Positions 7,180-13,941 of a DNA stretch of 15,900 nt are shown one piece after another. Source of the stretch: JAUPVL01 sp964512085 (GTDB lineage: Bacteria > Patescibacteriota > Saccharimonadia > CAILAD01 > BJGX01); contig CAZEIU010000017.1 of the NCBI GenBank assembly GCA_964512085.1, positions 1 through 15,900 on the forward strand, in the 5' to 3' direction. Within the stretch, counting starts at the first letter, position 1; every line of letters begins with the position of its first letter. Position numbers and translations under genes: made by a program. Under the pieces are notes generated by a model. It did no database searches. It saw only the letters and a program-made list of their open reading frames with translations, and was not told the origin of the DNA.

Positions 7180-7884
7180 ATGCAAAAACAAAGAACCCCA
7201 GTACTAAATATTATTATCCCTGTTTATAACGAGAAAGATAACTTTCCTGGCACATATAAAGAAATAAAATCGAAGATAAAATTTCCTCACAAAATATTTG
7301 TAGTATATGACTTTAACGAAGACAATACCGTGCCGGTTGTGAAAAAATATTTAAAAAAAGATAAGGGCTTGGTGTTGGTAAAAAATAATCTAGGTCGAGG
7401 CCCACATAATGCTATTAAAACCGGTTTTAGAAGAGTAACTAGCGGACCAATACTGGTAATGATGGGCGATTTGTGTGACGACCTCAGTATTGTAGAAAAT
7501 ATGTTGCAACAATATTTAAATGGTGCAAATATAGTTTGCGCTAGTCGTTATATGAAGGGCGGCAAACAAATTGGCGGTTCTTTTTTTAAAAGAAGCTTAT
7601 CTAAATTGGCCGGCAATTCATTGTATTATATTAAAAGACTACCAACTCACGACATAACTAACAATTTTCGTATGTATGATTCTAAAATACTAAAAGATAT
7701 TAAGATAGAAAGTAAAGGTGGTTTTGAGATTGCTATGGAAGTAACAATAAAGGCATTTAAAAAGGGTTATAAAATAGTAGAAATACCTACTACCTGGAAG
7801 GATAGAACAGCAGGAGAATCGAATTTTAAGCTTAGACAATGGCTACCTTCATATCTTTATTGGTATGTATATGCATTATTCTAA
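7180..7884 (+). CDS. GT2 family glycosyltransferase, DPM1-like
   Basis: A 234-residue GT-A fold glycosyltransferase. The N-terminal I-I-I-P-V-Y-N-E (11-18) is the family signature; F-V-V-Y-D-F-N-E-D-N-T (40-50) corresponds to the usual D-D-x-S-x-D-x-T donor site, and M-G-D-L-C-D-D (95-101) takes the place of D-A-D-L-Q-D. D-I-T-N-N-F-R-M-Y (158-166) and R-T-A-G-E-S (209-214) match the G-F-R and R-x-x-G-x-S elements of dolichyl/polyprenyl-phosphate-mannose synthases. There is no C-terminal membrane pair, as in DPM1. It probably makes a polyprenyl-phosphate-linked sugar on the inner face of the membrane. It follows the dehydrogenase stop by nine bases with only a weak purine stretch before ATG, so coupled translation is likely. 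Confidence 0.87.
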   Translation: MQKQRTPVLNIIIPVYNEKDNFPGTYKEIKSKIKFPHKIFVVYDFNEDNTVPVVKKYLKKDKGLVLVKNNLGRGPHNAIKTGFRRVTSGPILVMMGDLCDDLSIVENMLQQYLNGANIVCASRYMKGGKQIGGSFFKRSLSKLAGNSLYYIKRLPTHDITNNFRMYDSKILKDIKIESKGGFEIAMEVTIKAFKKGYKIVEIPTTWKDRTAGESNFKLRQWLPSYLYWYVYALF

Positions 7885-7885
7885 C

Positions 7886-7914
7886 TTGTAGCAATCCTTA
7901 ATTAGCTATAGAAT
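7886..7914 (+). promoter_or_regulatory. Promoter of the epimerase gene (TTGTAG, 17 bp, TAGAAT), near-leaderless
   Basis: A -35 TTGTAG (7886-7891) starts two bases after the GT2 stop; 17 bases later is TAGAAT (7909-7914), ending eight bases before the ATG at 7923. The predicted leader is about two bases and no Shine-Dalgarno is present. Confidence 0.5.
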
Positions 7915-7922
7915 ATAAACTT

Positions 7923-8924
7923 ATGAGTAACACAAAGGCAAAAAAAATATTAATAACCGGAGGCGGTGGCTTTATTGGTCTTCACTTGGCTAACTTACAC
8001 GTAAAGAACAATGACGATGTAGTATTGATTGATAATTTCTTTAGAGGTAAAAGAGATGATGATTTTGTAAAATTGCTTAAAAACAAGAATGTTAATCTTA
8101 TAGAGTGTGATCTTACAAAACCAGATGATTGGTACAAAATTGGAAGTAACTATGACTATGTGTACCACTTGGCTGCAGTTAATGGAACCGATCTATTTTA
8201 TAAAGTTCCGCACGAAGTCTTAAGAATTAATCTTTTAACCGCTATATATGGCTTGGAATGGTTTAAAGATAATAACCCTAAAGGTAAAATTATGTTTACG
8301 TCATCAAATGAAGCATACGCTGGTGCACTAGAAGCGTTTAATCAACTTCCAATCCCTACTCCAGAAGATGTGCCATTGGTTATTTCGGACGTTAAAAACC
8401 CAAGATGGACTTATGGATCTACTAAAGCTATTGGTGAGCAATTATTTATATTTTACGCACAAAGCTATAACTTAAGAATGTCTATCGTAAGACCCCACAA
8501 CTTCTATGGTCCTAGAGCTGGATTCAATCATGTTATACCTCAGTTCATTGAAAGAATAGTAAATAAGGTAGATCCTTTCCCAATCTACGGCGCTGATGAC
8601 ACACGATCGTTCTGCTACATTCAGGATGCTGTTGAGGCCATGAGATTAGTAATGGAATCTAGTAAGACCGATGGAGAGATATACCATATTGGTACAACTG
8701 AAGAAACTATTATCAAAGATTTAGCTGATAAGTTGTTTGATATTGCCAAGTGGAATCCAAATAAAATTGAAATCAAAAATTCACCAGAAGGTTCTGTAAA
8801 ACGGCGTTTAGCTGATGTTTCTAAAATTAAAACAGATGTCGGCTGGGAGGCCAAAACTAGCCTAGAAGATGGACTAAAGAATACTTACTCTTGGTATAAA
8901 CCAAAGTACGAAAATAAAAAATAA
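7923..8924 (+). CDS. NAD-dependent sugar epimerase/dehydratase (extended SDR)
   Basis: A 333-residue extended short-chain dehydrogenase/reductase acting on nucleotide sugars. It has the NAD-binding T-G-G-G-G-F-I-G (12-19), an acidic residue after beta-strand 2 (L-I-D-N), the S-S-N-E segment (127-130), the catalytic pair Tyr164 and Lys168 in Y-G-S-T-K, and R-P-H-N-F-Y-G-P-R (190-198) of the substrate domain. Length fits UDP-glucose 4-epimerase, UDP-glucuronate 4-epimerase or UDP-glucuronate decarboxylase relatives; I cannot decide between them. Its place after the UDP-sugar dehydrogenase makes a uronic-acid or pentose product plausible. It ends tail to tail with the methyltransferase gene, both stops lying in one A/T hairpin. 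Confidence 0.85.
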   Translation: MSNTKAKKILITGGGGFIGLHLANLHVKNNDDVVLIDNFFRGKRDDDFVKLLKNKNVNLIECDLTKPDDWYKIGSNYDYVYHLAAVNGTDLFYKVPHEVLRINLLTAIYGLEWFKDNNPKGKIMFTSSNEAYAGALEAFNQLPIPTPEDVPLVISDVKNPRWTYGSTKAIGEQLFIFYAQSYNLRMSIVRPHNFYGPRAGFNHVIPQFIERIVNKVDPFPIYGADDTRSFCYIQDAVEAMRLVMESSKTDGEIYHIGTTEETIIKDLADKLFDIAKWNPNKIEIKNSPEGSVKRRLADVSKIKTDVGWEAKTSLEDGLKNTYSWYKPKYENKK

Positions 8925-8941
8925 ATATTGAATTATTTTTT
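8916..8941. terminator. Symmetric A/T inverted repeat over two convergent stop codons
   Basis: The arms AAAAAATAA (8916-8924) and TTATTTTTT (8933-8941) are perfect complements around an 8-base loop. The left arm contains the epimerase TAA and the right arm contains the methyltransferase TAA on the other strand. In RNA from either strand it ends in a U-rich arm, so it could act as a weak bidirectional terminator. The stem has only A-T pairs, so this is tentative. Confidence 0.4.
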
Positions 8942-10141
8942 TAGCTGAGGCACTAAAAACTTTATACCTAATGGACTTAGTTTTTTACTAAGAAACTTAC
9001 CAATATTCCAGGGTAGTATTAGGCCATGAGTTACTACTCGATTATCGATATCCTTATCATCTTTAATCGGTATGTGCGAACCAGGCGTAAACTTACCTAT
9101 CTTAAGTGGTGAAGCATCTGTTACGTAGTCTAGTAAGGTATTATCTATGCCGCAATAATTTAATAAGGTATTACCCTTTGTTGCTGCACCTATGCCTATT
9201 ATAGTGCCTCCTCTAGATTTTATTTGGTATAGATTTTTCATTAAATCCATTTTAAACTGTTCAGTTCTCTTCATAAAATCTATATAAGTTTGTCGCTTAA
9301 AGTAACCTTTTTGTTTCTCTTGTTTAATTATTTGACCAACTTCTTTTCCTTCGGGTAAATGGCGACTAATATATATTCTAACCGAACCACCCATATAGTC
9401 GTTTAAAATTACTTTGTTGATTCTAAAACCATACCTAGACCAAAACTTCTTAAGCGGTGCTATATAAAAATATGATGCGTGCTCTAAATATATAGTGTCA
9501 AACGAGGTTTGATCTACTAAGGTTCCTGCATATGGCGCCTCAAATACCACTACCCCATCTTTTGTTAGTAATCTATCAATGTTTTTTGCTAGAGTGTTTT
9601 GATCTTCAATATGGTTATACACGTTTGTGCCGGTAATCAACTTTGCCTTTTGTGATTCTTTTATCTTATTTACTGCATCTTTATTGAAAAAATCATTAAT
9701 AGTTCTTACGCCATTTTTGCGAGCTAATTGAGCAATATTTTTGGAAGGCTCCACGCCATAAACTTTACAGCCCGTATGCTCTTTAAATTTACTTAAGAAA
9801 GTACCAACGTTTGAGCCCATATCTACCACTAAGTCGTTCTTGGTTAGCTCTGCTAGTTCGATTGCTTCTTTGGCAAAATCACTAAAATGCTCTATAGAAA
9901 CTTTTGAATTAGATGAATCATAACTATATTCGTTTTCTTGGTATCTTGCAGTAGCAGGCACAATATAACCATTCATTAAGTGTCCACAGCTACTACATGC
10001 TACTACATTTAGGTGATAGTGGGTCTCTGGTTCATTAAGCTGATCGGCTTTTAAGAAGGTGTCGGCTAGGGGATGATAACCAAGGTCTATTGCTTGATAT
10101 AATTTTGTACTTTGACATAAAAAACATTTTTTTGTAATCAT
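8933..10141 (-). CDS. SAM-dependent sugar C-methyltransferase-like protein
   Basis: A 402-residue protein with the three-part plan of the TylC3/NovU/TcaB9 sugar C-methyltransferases. An N-terminal zinc-binding module has Cys6, Cys9, Cys49 and Cys52. A class I methyltransferase domain has V-V-D-M-G-S-N-V-G-T-F (105-115) and G-V-E-P. The catalytic-type segment Y-L-E-H-A-S-Y-F (218-225) contains the Glu-His pair of that family. The C-terminal domain has G-I-G-A-A-T-K-G-N-T-L-L-N-Y-C-G. Known members methylate C3 or C5 of dTDP-4-keto-6-deoxy sugars. Its position at the end of a minus-strand run with rmlA and rmlB supports that kind of substrate. Family members also act outside sugar pathways in some bacteria, so the substrate is inferred. 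It has its own promoter-like element just upstream. Confidence 0.84.
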   Translation of the reverse strand: MITKKCFLCQSTKLYQAIDLGYHPLADTFLKADQLNEPETHYHLNVVACSSCGHLMNGYIVPATARYQENEYSYDSSNSKVSIEHFSDFAKEAIELAELTKNDLVVDMGSNVGTFLSKFKEHTGCKVYGVEPSKNIAQLARKNGVRTINDFFNKDAVNKIKESQKAKLITGTNVYNHIEDQNTLAKNIDRLLTKDGVVVFEAPYAGTLVDQTSFDTIYLEHASYFYIAPLKKFWSRYGFRINKVILNDYMGGSVRIYISRHLPEGKEVGQIIKQEKQKGYFKRQTYIDFMKRTEQFKMDLMKNLYQIKSRGGTIIGIGAATKGNTLLNYCGIDNTLLDYVTDASPLKIGKFTPGSHIPIKDDKDIDNRVVTHGLILPWNIGKFLSKKLSPLGIKFLVPQLKK

Positions 10142-10150
10142 AATTTATAC

Positions 10151-10159
10151 ATTGTAGCA
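10151..10159 (-). promoter_or_regulatory. Extended -10 element (TGCTACAAT), near-leaderless, for the methyltransferase gene
   Basis: TACAAT with TG one base upstream ends nine bases before the ATG at 10141, predicting a leader of about three bases. The upstream aldo/keto reductase gene ends 30 bases further on, so the methyltransferase could also be read from the operon. Confidence 0.45.
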
Positions 10160-10188
10160 CTTTGTATCAAACAATAAAAAGATAAGTA

Positions 10189-10998
10189 CTATAGGTTGTC
10201 TAGAATTTCAACGTCATTTTGTGAGAGATTAATATTAATTGATTTAAGATTGTCCTCTATAAATTCATTACTTGATAGGCCAGGAATAGTCCACATTCCT
10301 TTTTTTAGAATCCAGGCAATCGCAATTTGAGCTGGTGTTGATTTATACTTTTTAGAAATTCTTAATAAAGTTTTGTTGTCTAATACACCAGTTCTTTCGA
10401 GTGGTTTATAAGCTATTATTCTAATATCATTATTACTGCAAAAATTAAACATTTCTTGATTTATTTCGGTTTTATTCAGTATATTGTAATGCAGCTGATT
10501 AGCTACTATACGATGTCGACTGAGCTTAACTGCTTCTTTAAGCTGCTCGAGATTAAAGTTACTTACAGCAAAATATCTAACTTTGTTTTTATCTATTAGG
10601 TCATTTATTTGCGGTATTGCGTCACGCCATGGATAATTTTCCCAGGGTTTGTGAATATACAAGATGTCTAAATAATCTGTACGAATTTTTTTCAACATCT
10701 CGTCTACCGCTATCTCTGCCTTACCATTCTCGACATTGGTCTCCCAGAGTTTGTCAGACAACAACAAGTCTTCTCTACGCAAATCATTTATAGCCTCGCC
10801 TATTATTTCATCGGTATAGCCACCTCCATAAATTTGCCCACTATCAATATGGTTCTGACCTCTTGAAATTGCATATTTTATTAGCTCAATAGACTCTTGT
10901 TCATTACCAACTTCTTTTTGCCAAGTACCACCGATACCCCAAGTTCCTATCCCTATAGGCTTTATAGCTTTACCAGACTTTGTTGTTATACTACTCAT
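10189..10998 (-). CDS. Aldo/keto reductase
   Basis: A 269-residue NAD(P)H-dependent aldo/keto reductase with the full catalytic tetrad: Asp52 and Tyr57 in I-D-S-G-Q-I-Y-G, Lys83 in L-S-D-K-L-W, and His116 in L-Y-I-H-K-P-W. The C-terminal part keeps the cofactor region (I-P-G-L-S-S-N-E-F-I-E-D-N). It should reduce a carbonyl to an alcohol. Its ATG overlaps the end of the GtrA-like gene by eight bases, so it is part of the rmlA operon. No RmlD lies in this window, and this enzyme might act instead as a keto-sugar reductase; aldo/keto reductases do this in some deoxysugar pathways. That substrate is inferred from position only. Confidence 0.87.
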   Translation of the reverse strand: MSSITTKSGKAIKPIGIGTWGIGGTWQKEVGNEQESIELIKYAISRGQNHIDSGQIYGGGYTDEIIGEAINDLRREDLLLSDKLWETNVENGKAEIAVDEMLKKIRTDYLDILYIHKPWENYPWRDAIPQINDLIDKNKVRYFAVSNFNLEQLKEAVKLSRHRIVANQLHYNILNKTEINQEMFNFCSNNDIRIIAYKPLERTGVLDNKTLLRISKKYKSTPAQIAIAWILKKGMWTIPGLSSNEFIEDNLKSININLSQNDVEILDNL

Positions 10999-11404
10999 TA
11001 TTCTCAGGTTTAAATATTATCTTTTTATATATTATATATGTCCAGGTTATTTGAAACGCTACAGCTAAAAGTTTAGATACAATATAATTTATATTTAATG
11101 TGTGTATTGCAAACGCCATAAAAGTTATTGTGAAGAGATAATTAAAACCTAATAGTAAAGCATATAAGATAATATGCTTATATATATCTTTTTCACCTTT
11201 TATTTTAAAGGTCCAATACCTATTGAGTAAAAAGTTATAAGCTATTGATAGCCAATAAGATATGGTTGCGGATATTAAAACGTTAACTCGTAGAGTACCA
11301 TGGAGAGTAATGAGTACAAGAAAATCTATTGCAAAGGTACTACCCCCAATAACTACATATCTGAAGAAGCTATTCTCATATATTGATTTCGCAGTTTGTT
11401 TCAT
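10991..11404 (-). CDS. GtrA family membrane protein (putative lipid-linked sugar flippase)
   Basis: A 137-residue protein with four hydrophobic segments (about residues 15-33, 39-57, 75-95 and 105-125). The first contains Y-V-V-I-G-G-S-T-F-A-I-D, and the loop after the second has N-F-L-L-N-R-Y-W-T-F-K, both typical of GtrA/GtcA proteins. Members work with a GT2 enzyme that loads sugar on a polyprenyl phosphate and a GT-C enzyme that uses it outside; GtrA is thought to move the lipid-sugar across the membrane. The start overlaps the rmlA stop by four bases (ATGA) and the end overlaps the aldo/keto reductase start, so it is translationally coupled on both sides. Confidence 0.87.
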   Translation of the reverse strand: MKQTAKSIYENSFFRYVVIGGSTFAIDFLVLITLHGTLRVNVLISATISYWLSIAYNFLLNRYWTFKIKGEKDIYKHIILYALLLGFNYLFTITFMAFAIHTLNINYIVSKLLAVAFQITWTYIIYKKIIFKPENNE

Positions 11405-12261
11405 CTAGCTAAGCTCTTTAAGTATTTGCCATAACCTGACTTATCGAGACTTTCGGCTAGACCTTCTAGTTGTTGTTTATCTATAAATCCTTGTTTAAAG
11501 GCTGCTTCTTCGATACAGCCTATTTTAAGACCTGTCCTTTTCTCTATCACATTAATGTACTCTGCAGCATCCATCATTGAACCAAAAGTACCGGTATCAA
11601 GCCATGCAGAACCTCTATCCATAATTTGTACCGTGAGTTTACCTCGCTTAAGATACTCTTCATTTACCGTAGTAATTTCTAGCTCACCTCTACCACTTGG
11701 CTTTATGTTTTTAGCAATTTCAACTACGTCATTGTCATAAAAATATAGTCCGACTACAGCATAGTTACTTTTGGGCGTAGCTGGTTTTTCTTCTATAGAA
11801 AGAGCTTTGTTAGATTTATCAAATTCTACTACCCCATATCTTTCGGGGTCAGAAACTTGATAAGCAAAGATCACACCGCCGTCTGGATCGCTACACCGTT
11901 TAAGTCTTTCACTAAATCCTTCGCCATGAAAAATATTGTCACCAAGTATTAGAGCTACTTTATCTTTACCGATAAACTCTTCTCCAATAATAAATGCTTG
12001 GGCTAAACCATCAGGACTTGGCTGCACGGCGTACTCTAAGTTAATACCAATATCGATGCCGTCACCAAGTAGTCTCTTAAAACCATCTTGCTCATGCGGG
12101 GTAGTAATAATTAAAATATCTTTTATACCCGCTGATATCAGAGTACTAAGTGGGTAATAGATCATTGGCTTATCATAAATAGGCATCAACTGCTTACTAA
12201 TACCTTTAGTAATAGGGTAAAGTCTGGTACCTGACCCTCCAGCTAAAATAATTCCTTTCAA
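11401..12261 (-). CDS. rmlA: Glucose-1-phosphate thymidylyltransferase
   Basis: A 286-residue enzyme, the usual length, that joins dTTP and glucose-1-phosphate to make dTDP-glucose. It opens with the nucleotidyltransferase signature I-I-L-A-G-G-S-G-T-R-L (4-14), followed by K-Q-L-M-P-I-Y-D-K-P-M-I (23-34), L-G-D-N-I-F-H-G, and E-K-P-A-T-P-K-S. The TTG start is set by AAAGGAG at 12270-12276, eight bases upstream, and by the family's normal M-K-G-I-I-L-A-G-G N-terminus. It stands 39 bases after rmlB with its own extended -10 promoter, and overlaps the GtrA-like gene by four bases. Confidence 0.95.
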   Translation of the reverse strand: MKGIILAGGSGTRLYPITKGISKQLMPIYDKPMIYYPLSTLISAGIKDILIITTPHEQDGFKRLLGDGIDIGINLEYAVQPSPDGLAQAFIIGEEFIGKDKVALILGDNIFHGEGFSERLKRCSDPDGGVIFAYQVSDPERYGVVEFDKSNKALSIEEKPATPKSNYAVVGLYFYDNDVVEIAKNIKPSGRGELEITTVNEEYLKRGKLTVQIMDRGSAWLDTGTFGSMMDAAEYINVIEKRTGLKIGCIEEAAFKQGFIDKQQLEGLAESLDKSGYGKYLKSLAR

Positions 12262-12285
12262 AACAAAAGCTCCTTTCAGTAATGT

Positions 12286-12294
12286 ATTATAGCA
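12286..12294 (-). promoter_or_regulatory. Extended -10 promoter element (TGCTATAAT) for rmlA
   Basis: A perfect TATAAT with TG one base upstream lies in the 39-base rmlB-rmlA spacer. The predicted leader of about 18 bases contains the AAAGGAG ribosome site. It would drive rmlA, the GtrA-like gene and the reductase apart from rmlB. Confidence 0.6.
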
Positions 12295-12300
12295 AAAATA

Positions 12301-13299
12301 TTACTGTCCGGCTTTTTTGTACTGAGCTTCTATCTCTTCTTTGAGTGGTTGCCACCAAGCTTGGTTATCTCTATACCAATCGATGGTCTGGTGTATGCCT
12401 TTAGTAAAATCGCTATACTTAGGTTCCCAGCCTAGTTCGGCCTTAAGTTTAGTGGCGTCAATTGCATAGCGCATATCGTGCCCCGGCCTATCATTTACGT
12501 GATCGTACCAATCTTTTGGTTTACTCATCGCAGTTAGAATTGTCTCAATAACTTCTTTGTTATTCTTTTCTCCATCGGCGCCAATTAAGTATACTTCGCC
12601 TATTTTACCTTTTTGCAAAATAGTGTGAACAGCATGGTTGTGATCATCAACATGTATCCAGTCTCTAACTTGTTCACCACTACCATATAGTTTGGGCTTG
12701 ATACCGCTTAAAACATTAGTAATTTGGCGGGGAATAAACTTCTCGATATGTTGGTACGGGCCATAGTTATTACTACAATTACTAATAGTGGCCTGCAAGC
12801 CAAAACTTCTTATCCAAGCCCTTACCAGTAAATCTGATCCGGCTTTGGTAGAAGAATAAGGGCTCGAGGGATTATAAGGCGAGCTTTCGCTAAATTTATT
12901 TGGGTCATCTAGTGCTAAATCGCCATAGACTTCGTCAGTGCTAATATGGTGTAGTCGTTTATTATGCTTACGTACTGCTTCTAAGATAGTAAAAGTGCCA
13001 ACAATGTTGCTATCTAAGAAAGGTTTGGGGTTCTTTAGTGAATTGTCGTTATGGCTCTCGGCGGCAAAATGCACTACTATATCGTTTTGCGAGACCAACT
13101 CTTCTACGAGCTTAGAGTCGCAAATATCACCTTTTATAAATTTAATTTTGTCTTTAACTGGTTCTAAATTTTTTGGGTTGGCGGCATAGCTGAGTTTGTC
13201 TATAACTGTTATCTGATAGTCAGGATAATCAGACAAAGTTAAATTGACAAAGTTAGTTCCTATAAAACCGGCTCCCCCTGTTACTAAGATATTTTTCAT
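12301..13299 (-). CDS. rmlB: dTDP-glucose 4,6-dehydratase
   Basis: A 332-residue extended SDR that turns dTDP-glucose into dTDP-4-keto-6-deoxyglucose. Counted from the ATG chosen here: NAD site T-G-G-A-G-F-I-G (7-14), A-E-S-H-N-D-N-S (80-87, against the common A-E-S-H-V-D-R-S), the dehydratase triad in S-T-D-E-V-Y-G-D (Thr121, Asp122, Glu123), catalytic Tyr148 and Lys152 in Y-S-S-T-K, and N-N-Y-G-P-Y-Q. A GTG two codons upstream (13305) is an alternative start. I chose the ATG because it matches the family N-terminus and is where a -10 box at 13306-13311 would place the first transcribed base. No RmlC or RmlD is found nearby. Confidence 0.94.
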   Translation of the reverse strand: MKNILVTGGAGFIGTNFVNLTLSDYPDYQITVIDKLSYAANPKNLEPVKDKIKFIKGDICDSKLVEELVSQNDIVVHFAAESHNDNSLKNPKPFLDSNIVGTFTILEAVRKHNKRLHHISTDEVYGDLALDDPNKFSESSPYNPSSPYSSTKAGSDLLVRAWIRSFGLQATISNCSNNYGPYQHIEKFIPRQITNVLSGIKPKLYGSGEQVRDWIHVDDHNHAVHTILQKGKIGEVYLIGADGEKNNKEVIETILTAMSKPKDWYDHVNDRPGHDMRYAIDATKLKAELGWEPKYSDFTKGIHQTIDWYRDNQAWWQPLKEEIEAQYKKAGQ

Positions 13300-13305
13300 T
13301 TGCAC

Positions 13306-13314
13306 ATTATATCA
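13306..13314 (-). promoter_or_regulatory. Extended -10 element (TGATATAAT) giving a leaderless rmlB mRNA
   Basis: TATAAT ends exactly six bases before the rmlB ATG, so the usual start point (seven bases after the hexamer) is the A of ATG. TG stands one base upstream of the hexamer. There is no Shine-Dalgarno between promoter and start. Confidence 0.55.
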
Positions 13315-13321
13315 AATATAC

Positions 13322-13804
13322 TCATTGAACTTTTATAATTATACTAGGTGACAAGCTTTTTTCACCTTGAGAGTTGCTCAAGTAGCTTGTAAGCGTCCAT
13401 TCGCCACTAATAGCGGTCCATTTCCAGCTAGTACTTGATTGACCTTTGCCGTTATCAACAATGGCTTGGGTAGGAAAATTAATAACTTGTGATGAATTGT
13501 TAGATTTAATAACAATATTACAACTATAACTAGCATTGCCTTGGCAAGTAATTGTAATAGGTGTACCGCTAGCTACTACACTCTCGTCCTCACCAGCGCT
13601 TAAGCTAATGATTGGAGAAGGGATATCTACATTCACACTAGGGTCTTTGAGTTGTTCATTGATAGACTGCTCATTTTTATTGTGTGTGTTGCTAGACTTA
13701 TTATTTACAATAATATTATAGCCAAATATCAGCGCTGCAATAATCATAAGTACACATATAGATATAACTACAATATTAAGTCTTTTGTATTTTGCTTTGT
13801 CCAT
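13322..13804 (-). CDS. Membrane-anchored Ig-like surface protein (paralogue 2)
   Basis: A 160-residue protein built like the one at 1371-1883: a basic N-terminus, one transmembrane segment (about residues 9-30), a polar Asn/Lys/Ser linker (about 33-55), then a beta-rich domain. The domain has a Cys pair in T-C-Q-G-N and Y-S-C-N, nine residues apart against ten in paralogue 1. It also has S-W-K-W...G-E-W-T-L, matching the W-x-W...G-x-W of the first paralogue, and S-N-S-Q-G against S-N-G-S-S. The domain should lie outside the cell. It has its own near-leaderless promoter and is followed after 22 bases by rmlB. No named family is recognised; a role in surface display or binding is a guess. Confidence 0.82.
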   Translation of the reverse strand: MDKAKYKRLNIVVISICVLMIIAALIFGYNIIVNNKSSNTHNKNEQSINEQLKDPSVNVDIPSPIISLSAGEDESVVASGTPITITCQGNASYSCNIVIKSNNSSQVINFPTQAIVDNGKGQSSTSWKWTAISGEWTLTSYLSNSQGEKSLSPSIIIKVQ

Positions 13805-13813
13805 TATTACTTA

Positions 13814-13822
13814 ATTATAACA
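13814..13822 (-). promoter_or_regulatory. Extended -10 element (TGTTATAAT), near-leaderless, for Ig-like gene 2
   Basis: The same nine bases occur upstream of Ig-like gene 1. Here the hexamer ends nine bases before ATG, predicting a leader of about three bases and leaving no room for a ribosome site. Confidence 0.55.
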
Positions 13823-13870
13823 TTATAAAATATAGAATTAGTTGCATGATTTTCAAATCCAGGCTTAAGC

Positions 13871-13900
13871 TTGGTAAAAATAACCAATAAAGTATATAAT
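13871..13900 (+). promoter_or_regulatory. Promoter of the VanW/YoaR gene (TTGGTA, 18 bp, TATAAT)
   Basis: A -35 TTGGTA at 13871-13876 and perfect -10 TATAAT at 13895-13900 are spaced by 18 bases. The -35 forms one arm of a small inverted repeat (TTGGT at 13871-13875, ACCAA at 13883-13887). It is divergent from the Ig-like gene 2 promoter in a 137-base spacer. Confidence 0.6.
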
Positions 13901-13941
13901 AAAGCTGTAATTTTGATGAGCTAATAAGGCAATATTATATA

